Shown: positions 10,799 to 18,715 of the stretch, in pieces
Layout: every line of letters starts with the position of its first letter
Numbering within the stretch: the stretch's first letter is position 1
Origin: Bradyrhizobium diazoefficiens
GTDB lineage: Bacteria > Pseudomonadota > Alphaproteobacteria > Rhizobiales > Xanthobacteraceae
NCBI RefSeq assembly: GCF_016616425.1
Contig: NZ_CP067101.1
Location: forward strand, 5,208,001 to 5,272,000
Length of the DNA stretch: 64,000 nt
Direction of reading: 5' to 3'
Notes under the pieces: model-generated
Told to the model about the DNA's origin: nothing
Database searches by the model: none
The model's input: the letters and a program-made list of their open reading frames with translations, nothing else
Made by a program: the position numbers and the translations under genes

Positions 10799-11758
10799 AT
10801 GCAAGGCAGCCCTATCACCTTCATCGTCGCGTTCATTGTCGTTCTGGCGTTGATCGGCGTCGCTGCTTGGCTGGTTCGCCGATTCGCCAGCAGCCGTCTC
10901 GGCGCCAACACCCAGCGCGGCAGGATGCCCCGCCTCGCCGTGATCGATGCCGCCGCGGTCGACGGCCGGCGCCGTCTGGTGCTGGTCCGGCGCGACAATG
11001 TCGAGCACCTCCTCATGATCGGCGGCCCCACCGACATCGTGGTCGAGCCCAACATCATTCGCGCCGCATATGGCCGCGATCAGTTCCCGCAGCGTCCGAG
11101 CCCCGCCGAGCCGCCGCGGCTCGCCCCCATGCCCGACGCCGGTTGGGCCGACGAAGCACCGCGGCCCGAACTGCTCGATCATCCCGAACCGCAAATGCCC
11201 GAGCCGCCGCCGCGGCCGACGCGCCCATCCTTCGCCGACGAGGTGCGCCGGCCGGCTCCCGCGCTGGCCGAACGCCGCAGCGAACCGCCAATGGGTGGCT
11301 TTCCGCACGAGCCGGTCGCCCCCCGTCCCGAGCGCGAACCGCTGCCGCCGCGCGTTCCGCGCAGCGAGCCGCCGCTGATGCCGCGCCCGCCGCGCCAGAG
11401 TGAGCCGATGAAGATGCCGCCAGTGCGCGCTGAGCGCGCCGCTGCACCGCCGCCTCCTCCGCCGGTGCCGCAGGCTCCGCCCGTTGCGCCGCCGGCGCCC
11501 GCAGCCGCGCCCTCGAGCGCCGAGCAAAATCTCGCCGAAATGGCACAGCGGTTAGAGGCTGCGCTGCGCCGCCCCGCCGGCGAAACGGTCGCGCCTCCCG
11601 TCGCGCCGGAACCGCCGGCCGCTCCCTCGCGGGCAGCGCGTAGCGAGCCCCCGGCGTCACCGGCCCCGCCTCCGAAGCCGGCCGCGGAAAAGACCAGCTT
11701 TGAAAATCTCGAAGACGAAATGGCCTCGCTGCTCGGCCGTCCGAAGCCGCCTTCGTGA
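10799..11758 (+). CDS. fliO: FliO-like flagellar biosynthesis protein with long proline-rich tail
   Basis: A 319-residue protein. The ATG at 10799 follows a GGGGA ribosome binding site. Residues 1-24 are a transmembrane helix (PITFIVAFIVVLALIGVAAWLVRRF), and residues ~40-85 form the FliO-like core (RMPRLAVIDAAAVDGRRRLVLVRRDNVEHLLMIGGPTDIVVEPNI). From about residue 95 the chain is a low-complexity Pro/Ala/Arg/Glu tail of more than 200 residues, ending in a short conserved-looking NLEDEMASLLGRPKPPS. E. coli FliO is near 120 residues. The gene overlaps fliP by four bases. FliO helps FliP assemble in the export gate. Confidence 0.82.
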   Translation: MQGSPITFIVAFIVVLALIGVAAWLVRRFASSRLGANTQRGRMPRLAVIDAAAVDGRRRLVLVRRDNVEHLLMIGGPTDIVVEPNIIRAAYGRDQFPQRPSPAEPPRLAPMPDAGWADEAPRPELLDHPEPQMPEPPPRPTRPSFADEVRRPAPALAERRSEPPMGGFPHEPVAPRPEREPLPPRVPRSEPPLMPRPPRQSEPMKMPPVRAERAAAPPPPPPVPQAPPVAPPAPAAAPSSAEQNLAEMAQRLEAALRRPAGETVAPPVAPEPPAAPSRAARSEPPASPAPPPKPAAEKTSFENLEDEMASLLGRPKPPS

Positions 11759-12516
11759 GGCTGCCGTCCCTCCCGCGTAGAGTTCTGTTCCTTTCTGTCC
11801 TGGTCAGTGCGGCTTCGCTCGCAGGCCTTGCGCATGCGCAGGACATCAGCATCAATCTCGGCGGCGGGGGCCCTGGCGGTGGCGGCGTCACCGAGCGCGC
11901 GATCCAGCTCATCGCGCTGCTCACGGTGCTGTCGATCGCGCCGTCGATCCTGATCATGATGACGTCGTTCACGCGCATCGTGGTCGTGCTGTCGCTGCTG
12001 CGCACCGCGATGGGCACGGCGACCGCGCCCCCCAACTCGGTGATCATTGCGCTCGCGATGTTCCTCACCTTCTTCGTGATGGGGCCGGTCCTGCAGAAAT
12101 CCTACGACGAAGGGATCCGCCCGCTCGTGGCCAACCAGATCGGCGTCGAGGACGCGCTCCAGCGCGCCTCCGTCCCCTTGCGCGGCTTCATGCAGAAGAA
12201 CGTGCGCGAGAAGGACCTCAAGCTGTTCCTGGATCTCTCGGGCGAACCGCCGCCGGCCACCCCCGACGACCTCGCACTTCGCATACTGGTCCCCGCCTTC
12301 ATGATCTCCGAGCTCAAGCGCGCCTTCGAGATCGGCTTCCTGCTGTTCCTGCCCTTCCTGATCATCGACCTCGTCGTCGCCTCGGTGCTGATGTCGATGG
12401 GCATGATGATGCTGCCACCGGCCACGATCTCGCTGCCGTTCAAGCTGATCTTCTTCGTGCTGGTCGACGGCTGGTCGCTGGTGGCGGGAAGCCTGGTGCA
12501 AAGCTACGGAGGGTGA
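11755..12516 (+). CDS. fliP: flagellar export gate protein FliP
   Basis: A 253-residue protein starting with GTG at 11755, inside the last codons of fliO (GTGA overlap), which indicates translational coupling. It has a signal peptide (VLFLSVLVSAASLAGLAHAQD) as usual for FliP. The mature part carries FliP hallmarks: LLTVLSIAPSILIMMTSFTRIVVVLSLLR, GTATAPPNSVIIALAMFLTFFVMGP, and LMSMGMMMLPPATISLPFKLIFFVLVDGW. FliP forms the pentameric core of the export pore with FliQ and FliR, which are encoded in the divergent operon. Confidence 0.97.
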   Translation: MRLPSLPRRVLFLSVLVSAASLAGLAHAQDISINLGGGGPGGGGVTERAIQLIALLTVLSIAPSILIMMTSFTRIVVVLSLLRTAMGTATAPPNSVIIALAMFLTFFVMGPVLQKSYDEGIRPLVANQIGVEDALQRASVPLRGFMQKNVREKDLKLFLDLSGEPPPATPDDLALRILVPAFMISELKRAFEIGFLLFLPFLIIDLVVASVLMSMGMMMLPPATISLPFKLIFFVLVDGWSLVAGSLVQSYGG

Positions 12517-12554
12517 GCCCCGCGCTCTGCGTGGAGGCAGGGATTGCCGACGTC

Positions 12555-15500
12555 CTACCGTGTCATCTTGATCTGCCGCACGACAGGAATCGCCGGCAGC
12601 GAGCCGGTGTGGTCGGTTTCTTCCCTGGCCTGCGGCGAGCCCGGCGCGCGGGCGGTGGCGTCGGGGAAGCGCTGCTTCATCTCGCGCAGAAAGCCGTCGA
12701 GCGTATCGACGCTGGCGGCTAACTTGGCGATCTCGGCGAATTCGGCGCTGGAGGCCGCGGCCGGCTTGCTGGCAATGTCGAAGGCGATCCGGTCGGCGCT
12801 CTCGCTCATCAGCGGCGCGTATTTCTCGCGGAAGCGCGACAGGCCTATCGAATCGTCGGCGAGCGCATAGCCGACGGCGGCGCGGATGATGTCGCTCTTC
12901 TCCACCGCGTTGAGCGGCTTGAAGTCGCGGAAGCGCTCGCCGTAATAGAGCTCGATCTGTTCGGCGGACTCGCGCCAGCGCCGCGCCGCCCACAAGATGT
13001 CGGAGCGCAGGCGAAGCACCTCGCGCCCGGAGACGTTGGAGACGATGTCGAGCGCGAGATCGTGACGACCGATGTCGCTCTGCGCACGCGCCTCCAGCAG
13101 CAGGCGCTGCTGCCTGAGCTCGCCGGAGAGATCGCTGATGCGGCTCGCGCGCAGTGCGGTGATCGCCATGTCGGGCTTGCGGTTGGCGAGATAGATCATG
13201 GCAAGGCGCGCGGCGACCTGGGCGCGCGCGGCGCCTTCGAGGCGGTGATCGACCTGGTATTGCAGCAGCTCGGCGGCCTGGTCGAGCAGATCGATCGAGG
13301 CGAGACGGTCGGCGAGCCGGCGGATCAGTTCGTCGCCGCGGCGGCCAATCGGCGTCAGCTCGCGGAATTCGTAGAACATCCCGAGCGCCTCGACCGGCGG
13401 CAGCTCGTCGCCCTTCGGTCCCAGGAAGATCTGCGTGAACAGCCCGGCGGCGAGATCCTGCGCCTGACGCGAGGCTTCCGCGTTCGGCTGGAGCCTCGTC
13501 GCGGTGCGCGCCGCGGTGAGCGCGTCGCGGTAGCGCCCGTTCTCGGCATACATCTGCGACAGCATCTGGAGCGTCTTGACTTCGATCGAGTCGCCGCGCC
13601 AGGTCATGGACAGGGTCTCGAGCTCGCGCAGCGCGTCTTCCTTGCCGATCTCGTCGCGCTTCAGGCGCAGCGCGATCTCGAGCTGCTTGGCCTCGGCCGC
13701 AGCCGGACGGTCGTCGGAGGCGACGGCAAACTTGTAGTCGTCGAGCGCGTCCTTGTCGTGGCCGAGCGCCTCGGCGAGCCGGCCGCGCAGCACGGCGAAG
13801 CCGGGCGCGGCCTCGGGCGGGATGCCGACCACCTCGAGCTCGCTGCGGCGCTTGGAGGCGCCGGCATAGTCCTTCACCTCGAGGGAAGCGCGCATCGCGT
13901 CCATCGTCACGACGCGCTGGATGTCGAGCGGCAGCGAGGCGATGGCGAATTCGACGTTCTTGAACTTCTCGCGCGCGTCCGCCCATTTGCCCTGGCGCGC
14001 ATAGGCGAGCGCCTTCCAGAGCTGGGAGTCGTGGCTGTTGCCGATCACGGGATTGGCGAGGTCCTTCAGGCCCTGCGCCGGCCGGCCGATCAGGATGCTG
14101 GCGATCGCGTGCATGATGAGCGCGCCGCTCTCCTCCCTGTTGAGCGGATCGTTCAACATCAATTCGGTGACGGCCTTGGCTTCGTAATACATCGCGCGCG
14201 ACATGTAGAACTGCGCGAGCTCGAGCCGCGGCAGGGAGCGCAGCGCCGGTTCGACGGCCGAGATTGCCGTCATCAGCTCGCTCTGGCGCGCGATGAAGTT
14301 TTCCGACTGGCCCTTGCGCCAGCCTTCGGGGCTGAAGATCGGGCGCACTGCGGTCGGCGCCCGCTCGGCCGAGATGTCGACCGGCGACAGCGTCAGCCCG
14401 CCCTTCTTGCCGAGGATCACCTTGTCGGCGCCGACCTCGACGCCAACCTCGTCGGAGTTCGGCCGGATCGCGATGCCGTGCGCGGATTCCAGCAGCGAGA
14501 GATCGACGAGGTCCTGCCGCTTGATGAAGCCGCGCACCGGCCGCTGCGCGGTGACGACATAGAGCGTATCGCCGGCGTCGGGATCGGTCAGCTTGTGCAG
14601 GAGGCCCGGATTGGCGAAGGGGATCGCGATATTGGCGAGCGCGGGGTCGGTGATGTTGCGCGACATCATCAGCGGCAGCGGCGTCGCCTGGATCTTGTCG
14701 GCAAGCGTCAGGAGCCAGTTGCTCTCCTTGCCGACCACCTCGCTCGCCAGCGAGTAGACCAGCGGGCGGGTGAGACGGATGCGCACCGCCTGCCCCTTGC
14801 CCAGCGGGATGCGGCCGACCTCGCCGATCATCGCGCCGCCCTTGGTGCGGATCGCCTCGACGTCGATCGGCTTCGGCGTATCGAACACCAGCCACACCGT
14901 ATCGCCGCGGCGGAACGCGGCCGCGGGCGTTGCGACCTGAATCGGGAACGTCACGCGCAAGCCGTCGCTGTCGCGGCGTGCATCGACGCTGGCGACAACC
15001 GGCTGCGGCGCGGCCGGCGCCTCGGTCGACGCAGCCTTGACGGCTTCCCTGGCCGGCTCCTTCGCAGCTTCCTTCACGGCCTCTTTCGGCGGCACGTCCG
15101 CAGCTTCGGCAATGGGGGGCGCCGGCTTGGCAGCTTCCTTCGAAGCTTCCTTGGCGGCTTCCTTGGCAGCTTCCTTGGGCGCTTCCGCAGCGTGCGCAGC
15201 CTCAGTCGCGCGAGCCGGCGCCGGCTTCGGCGCTTCGGCGGGCGGCATCGCGGCGGGCGCTTCCGGCTTGACGTCGGGCTTGACGTCGATCTTGGCTTCG
15301 CGCGCGACCGCCTCGGACGTCGGCGGCACGATCTCGCGATGGGCGTCCTTCGGCTTCTCGGCTGCGGGCTTGCCAGACGCCGGTCCATGACCGGCAGGCT
15401 TCATCTGCGCGATCGCTGCCTCGGGCGTCGCGGCCATCTTGCCCTTGTCGGGCTGGAAGGAGACGTCGACGACGTAATTCTTCTCGTCGCGGAACGAATG

Positions 15501-16325
15501 GACGTCGGAATCGCCGATCAGCGCGATCTCGACATTGGTCTGGTCGATGTCGGCCTTCTGCTTGATCGAGGCGACGTTCGGCGGCGCCGCGACGACCGCG
15601 TCCGCCAGATCGAAATTGAGGTTGGCGTTGAAAGCGAGCGTGAGCTTCTGCTCGTTGAGCACGGAGGAGACGCCGACGCCGTCGGGCATCTCGAACACGA
15701 AGCGCACGAAGGTCGGCTGCACCGAGGCGCGCACGCGGATCTGCGGACGCTTCTTGGCCTCGGCCGCGGCACGCTGGGCGCGCAGCGCGCGCTCGGCCAC
15801 GCGTGCGCGCTCGGCGAGCTCCTTGACGACGTCCATGGGCAGGCTCGGCGGCGGCCCCTTCCAGCCCTCGGGCAACAGATCGACGAAGGTGCGCTCGCCG
15901 GCGTTCATGGTGTTGACGGTGACGCGCCGTGCCAGCGACAGGCGGATGGCGCTGCCGTCGGGATCGCGGCGTGCGGAGTTGATGTAATCGGGCGCGCCTT
16001 CCGGCACGCGGTCGACGGGCACGTCGACCGGCCGGTCGAAGCGGATGATGAGGATGGAGCCTGCGGTCGTCACCTCGGAGGGAATGTCCTCGCCGAGCTT
16101 GATGACGAGACGGGCAAAACCGCCGCCGGCCGAAAAGGTCGCCTCGCCCCTGACAGGATCGGCCGCCCGCGCAGGTGCACCGAGGCCGATCAGCAGGCAG
16201 ACCGCCAGCACGCCCGCTTTCCGGACATGACGCGACAGCCCCGGCGCCACAGCGCGGGCTCGCGACCACAATCCATCGGCAGCCTTCTGCGCCATTGGCG
16301 GCATGTCTTCCGGTTCGACGGTCAT
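12555..16325 (-). CDS. large exported repeat protein of unknown function, CtrA-box-associated
   Basis: A 1256-residue protein. A signal segment follows a basic stretch (RKAGVLAVCLLIGLGAPARAADPV, cleavage near residue 54). Residues ~55-290 contain beta-rich AMIN-like segments (FSAGGGFARLVIKLGEDIPSEVTTAGSILIIRF; IRVRASVQPTFVRFVFEMP). Residues ~310-440 are a low-complexity Ala/Lys/Pro/Glu linker with many EAAKEA repeats. A further AMIN-like segment (DGLRVTFPIQVATPAAAFRRGDTVWLVFDTP) follows, and from ~650 the chain is helical with TPR-like pairs (LAQFYMSRAMYYEAKAV; LARQGK-type ALAYARQGKWADAREKFKNVEF). No catalytic motif is seen. Its two upstream CtrA-type boxes and flagellar surroundings suggest a cell-envelope or motility role. 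A distant relation to the rhizobial motility protein MotC is possible but unproven. Confidence 0.75.
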   Translation of the reverse strand: MTVEPEDMPPMAQKAADGLWSRARAVAPGLSRHVRKAGVLAVCLLIGLGAPARAADPVRGEATFSAGGGFARLVIKLGEDIPSEVTTAGSILIIRFDRPVDVPVDRVPEGAPDYINSARRDPDGSAIRLSLARRVTVNTMNAGERTFVDLLPEGWKGPPPSLPMDVVKELAERARVAERALRAQRAAAEAKKRPQIRVRASVQPTFVRFVFEMPDGVGVSSVLNEQKLTLAFNANLNFDLADAVVAAPPNVASIKQKADIDQTNVEIALIGDSDVHSFRDEKNYVVDVSFQPDKGKMAATPEAAIAQMKPAGHGPASGKPAAEKPKDAHREIVPPTSEAVAREAKIDVKPDVKPEAPAAMPPAEAPKPAPARATEAAHAAEAPKEAAKEAAKEASKEAAKPAPPIAEAADVPPKEAVKEAAKEPAREAVKAASTEAPAAPQPVVASVDARRDSDGLRVTFPIQVATPAAAFRRGDTVWLVFDTPKPIDVEAIRTKGGAMIGEVGRIPLGKGQAVRIRLTRPLVYSLASEVVGKESNWLLTLADKIQATPLPLMMSRNITDPALANIAIPFANPGLLHKLTDPDAGDTLYVVTAQRPVRGFIKRQDLVDLSLLESAHGIAIRPNSDEVGVEVGADKVILGKKGGLTLSPVDISAERAPTAVRPIFSPEGWRKGQSENFIARQSELMTAISAVEPALRSLPRLELAQFYMSRAMYYEAKAVTELMLNDPLNREESGALIMHAIASILIGRPAQGLKDLANPVIGNSHDSQLWKALAYARQGKWADAREKFKNVEFAIASLPLDIQRVVTMDAMRASLEVKDYAGASKRRSELEVVGIPPEAAPGFAVLRGRLAEALGHDKDALDDYKFAVASDDRPAAAEAKQLEIALRLKRDEIGKEDALRELETLSMTWRGDSIEVKTLQMLSQMYAENGRYRDALTAARTATRLQPNAEASRQAQDLAAGLFTQIFLGPKGDELPPVEALGMFYEFRELTPIGRRGDELIRRLADRLASIDLLDQAAELLQYQVDHRLEGAARAQVAARLAMIYLANRKPDMAITALRASRISDLSGELRQQRLLLEARAQSDIGRHDLALDIVSNVSGREVLRLRSDILWAARRWRESAEQIELYYGERFRDFKPLNAVEKSDIIRAAVGYALADDSIGLSRFREKYAPLMSESADRIAFDIASKPAAASSAEFAEIAKLAASVDTLDGFLREMKQRFPDATARAPGSPQAREETDHTGSLPAIPVVRQIKMTR

Positions 16326-16371
16326 GCCGGCACTGGCGCCGGCCCGTGCCGTCGACTGTAGATTTTGCCAA

Positions 16372-16386
16372 TTAAGGACTTGTTAA
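16372..16386. promoter_or_regulatory. perfect CtrA-type box (proximal) of the 1256-aa protein gene
   Basis: TTAA at 16372-16375, seven bases, TTAA at 16383-16386. It is 47-61 bp upstream of the start at 16325. Confidence 0.75.
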
Positions 16387-16478
16387 TGCTCTATTGACGA
16401 CTTGATCCGGCGCAGTGCATCGCGACGCCCTCGCTGGTGGGCTGAGGCGTTCGCGCTCCGAACCTGGAGACCAGGCGG

Positions 16479-16493
16479 TTAAGGAGGTGTTAA
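16479..16493. promoter_or_regulatory. perfect CtrA-type box (distal) of the 1256-aa protein gene
   Basis: TTAA at 16479-16482, seven bases (GGAGGTG), TTAA at 16490-16493. It lies 107 bp from the proximal box, so two dimers could bind the same control region. Confidence 0.7.
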
Positions 16494-16732
16494 CACCCCC
16501 TCGCCTGCACGTCGGCCAATCGAATCGCGCGATTGGCCGGCGGGAATCACCGCGCCTCGCGCTTCGCGAATTGACTGCACGATCAATCGTTGTTCAGAGA
16601 TACGACTTTCGATGGACTCGCGCTCGATATCCGTCAGCCGGCCGCATCGTGATCCGGCTTACGGGGCAGGCACAACTGGCGCCCACGTGCTGCACGATCC
16701 GATCGTGTGATGCCCCCGCAAGCCGACTATGT

Positions 16733-16921
16733 TCAGCGGCGCTTTCCCGCACAATCCGGCGCGGAGGAGTTCTCCCGCTCGTCATCCGCATCGCCATCTT
16801 CCTCTTGGGGCGGCAGTGCATGCTGATGGCTAAGCGCGGAAGTCCAGGCCAGCATCATCGCGGCGACGAGCAGCCGATCGACGGCTTGGATTGCGCGTTC
16901 TGCTGCGGACGAGTAGTTCAT
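16733..16921 (-). CDS. possible small membrane protein (62 aa)
   Basis: The ATG at 16921 is preceded on the minus strand by GGAGGA with a four-base spacer, a near-ideal ribosome binding site. The product starts MNYSSAAERAIQAVDRLL, has one hydrophobic segment (LLVAAMMLAWTSALS) and an acidic tail (EEDGDADDEREN). No family is recognised. The good ribosome binding site is the main argument for a real gene. Confidence 0.4.
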   Translation of the reverse strand: MNYSSAAERAIQAVDRLLVAAMMLAWTSALSHQHALPPQEEDGDADDERENSSAPDCAGKRR

Positions 16922-17172
16922 GGCTTCCTCCCGCGCGGCGGATTGCGAATGGAAGCCTAGGACGAACTCTTCAGCGCCACTGTACTCCACTTCACATTTG
17001 TTCGCGTCAAGTCATCGCAGCCCTAGAAGATGCGGCTTGCTTTCGCTGCATCCGCAAAGCGAGTAGACGTGCCGCGCGCGCACAACCCACGAGGAGTTGC
17101 GATCGATCAACGACTCTGAATCAGATGTGCTCACGGCGATGCGAATCGGTTGGTCAGCTTTGGGGGCAATCA

Positions 17173-17412
17173 ATGAGCGGAGAAGCCAATTGCCTTGTAT
17201 GTAGCAAGGCAAGAACGGTCGTAGCCATCTTTCCAATCGCGCGGGGCTACGCCTTGAAGGTGTATGAGTGCTCCTGCTGCCACAGCACCCTGCATCTCGT
17301 GACTCGAATGACGAAGGCCGCGCTGATCAAGCAGCACTGCGAGGCCGTCCTTGCCATCGAGAAACCGCTGAGCTCGACTGGTCGCAGGGCTCAACAGCGG
17401 TTCGCGAACTAG
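17173..17412 (+). CDS. small Cys-rich (zinc-ribbon-like) hypothetical protein
   Basis: A 79-residue protein with its ATG at 17173 after a GGGGG stretch. It has two cysteine pairs, CLVC near residue 7 and CSCC near residue 35 (YECSCCHSTLHL), spaced as in a small zinc ribbon, then a helical polar tail. The longer frame to 16891 lacks coding character. It is convergent with the MotE-like gene and has no known function. Confidence 0.55.
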   Translation: MSGEANCLVCSKARTVVAIFPIARGYALKVYECSCCHSTLHLVTRMTKAALIKQHCEAVLAIEKPLSSTGRRAQQRFAN

Positions 17413-17497
17413 ACGCACGAGGCGTCTAGCCGCCGGAGGGTCGAACGATCGCGCGACTGCGCGCAGGTCGGCGCAGTGTGCCGCACCGGTCGACCAC

Positions 17498-18259
17498 TCA
17501 ATTCGGCTTTTGCGTCGGCTTGCCGTCGATCTTGGGCAGTTCCGCGGCCGAGACCGACTGCTCGCCGCCGCCATTGGCACGGCGGGCCATCTCGACCGTC
17601 AGCCGCTCGGCGGCCTCCGGCGACATCAGTCCCAGAATGTCCGACATCTTTCGCGGCGCGATCGCCGAGGCAATCTCGATCAGCACGCCCATCTCCAGCC
17701 GATCGAACACCCGTGCGGCGTCCTTGGGCTTCATGCCCTCGTACATGGTCACGAGGCCCTTCATGCGCTGGGCCTCGGCGGCCTTCTGCTCGGCCTGCGT
17801 CGCGGAGATGCGGGATTCCACCGCCTTCATCTCCTCGACCTTGTTCTCGATGCGCTTTTCGGCCGATTTCAGCAGGCTCTCGCGGATGTCGATCTCGCGC
17901 TGGCGGGCCTCGATCTCCTGGCGGCGCGCCTGCAACCGCTCGAGGATCGCGCGCTCGGAGGCCGAGACCTGGGGCTGGGCCTCGTCCAGCTTGACCACGG
18001 TGCCTTCCGGCTTGGTCTCGGGCGCGGCGGGCTTGGGCGCCTCCTTCGGCGCGCCATGGGTCGATCCCGTGATATCGGGATCGTCGCGTCCGGTCGGGAA
18101 GTTCAGATTCTCCTGCGCCCAGGATTTCTCGGCCTGGTTCGGCTTGTAGTCGAAGACATAGCCGCCATTGAGCACGAGCCCCGCGACCTTCAGCGTGGCA
18201 AGGCCCGCGACGGCAACCAGGACGACCGGAATGACTCGGATGTTACGAAAGGATTTCAT
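17498..18259 (-). CDS. motE: MotE-like flagellar motor accessory protein
   Basis: A 253-residue protein. Residues ~8-30 are an anchor or signal helix (VIPVVLVAVAGLATLKVAGLVLNGG). A linker is followed by a coiled coil of about 75 residues (residues ~100-165: ERAILERLQARRQEIEARQREID, then LLKSAEKRIENKVEEMKAVESR). The C-terminal part (LVTMYEGMKPKDAARVFDRLEMGVLIEIASAIAPRKMSDILGLMSPEAAERLTVEMAR) is the MgtE N-terminal-like domain seen in MotE and FliG-related proteins. In Sinorhizobium MotE acts in the periplasm on MotC. It lies 9 bp after the DUF6468 gene and so closes the fliL-fliM operon. Confidence 0.78.
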   Translation of the reverse strand: MKSFRNIRVIPVVLVAVAGLATLKVAGLVLNGGYVFDYKPNQAEKSWAQENLNFPTGRDDPDITGSTHGAPKEAPKPAAPETKPEGTVVKLDEAQPQVSASERAILERLQARRQEIEARQREIDIRESLLKSAEKRIENKVEEMKAVESRISATQAEQKAAEAQRMKGLVTMYEGMKPKDAARVFDRLEMGVLIEIASAIAPRKMSDILGLMSPEAAERLTVEMARRANGGGEQSVSAAELPKIDGKPTQKPN

Positions 18260-18268
18260 ACCCTGACT

Positions 18269-18715
18269 TCATGCGGCAAGACCGTTGGATCGTCGGCGCT
18301 CGGAGAAGGCTTCGGCCGCGGCGGCCACTGCCTTCGCCGACGAGGGCTTGGCTGCGGGCGCGACGATCGTTTCCGGATCGGTGACGGGACGCGCGGCGAT
18401 CGCGATCTTGGACAGGCGCCGCACCACGTTGTCGGCTTCGCCGAGCTGCTTGTAGAGCTGGTCCGACATCTGCGTCGCCGCGGCGAGCTGGCTGCCGAGG
18501 TTCTCGTTGACGTCGCGCACGGCCAGCTTCAGCCCGCCGATCGCGCGCTCGGCGATCTCGGTTGCGGTGATCAGCTCGCCGATCACCGCTTTCAGCGAAT
18601 GCTCGTCCGCCTTCAGCCGCGTCAGCCGCTTGTTGAGCATGACGCAATAGACGATCGTCAGCATCAGCAGGATAGCCACCAGCGTCTCGATCGCCATTCC
18701 CAGGGAGTGGTTCAT
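18269..18715 (-). CDS. DUF6468-type flagellar-operon membrane protein
   Basis: A 148-residue protein. A single N-terminal transmembrane helix (MAIETLVAILLMLTIVYCVMLNKRL) leads into a helical, probably coiled-coil region (KADEHSLKAVIGELITATEIAERAIGGLKLAVRDVNENLGSQLAAATQMSDQLYKQL) and an Ala-rich tail. Its ATG overlaps the fliM stop in ATGA, so translation is coupled to FliM. This short protein is a regular companion of fliM and motE in alphaproteobacteria; its function is unknown, perhaps at the stator-switch interface. Confidence 0.75.
   Translation of the reverse strand: MNHSLGMAIETLVAILLMLTIVYCVMLNKRLTRLKADEHSLKAVIGELITATEIAERAIGGLKLAVRDVNENLGSQLAAATQMSDQLYKQLGEADNVVRRLSKIAIAARPVTDPETIVAPAAKPSSAKAVAAAAEAFSERRRSNGLAA

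Larger units (their letters stand above)
16326..16732. other. regulatory intergenic region upstream of the 1256-aa protein gene
   Basis: This ~400-bp stretch contains the two CtrA-type boxes at 16372 and 16479. The right part (16500-16730) is less GC-rich than its neighbours and shows no convincing coding frame. Confidence 0.45.

Noticed and set aside
11179..14895. A 1238-codon minus-strand frame across fliO, fliP and the 1256-aa protein gene
   Set aside because: It crosses three well-supported genes in another frame and shows only Arg/Pro/Ala-rich low complexity.
13062..16361. A 1099-codon plus-strand frame opposite the 1256-aa protein gene
   Set aside because: No family motif and strong Arg/Asp/Gly bias typical of antisense frames. 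The minus-strand product has a signal peptide and sensible repeats.
16891..17172. Upstream extension of the Cys-rich 79-aa protein to 16891
   Set aside because: The extension has no coding character and overlaps the leader of the small minus-strand frame; the ATG at 17173 has its own ribosome binding site.
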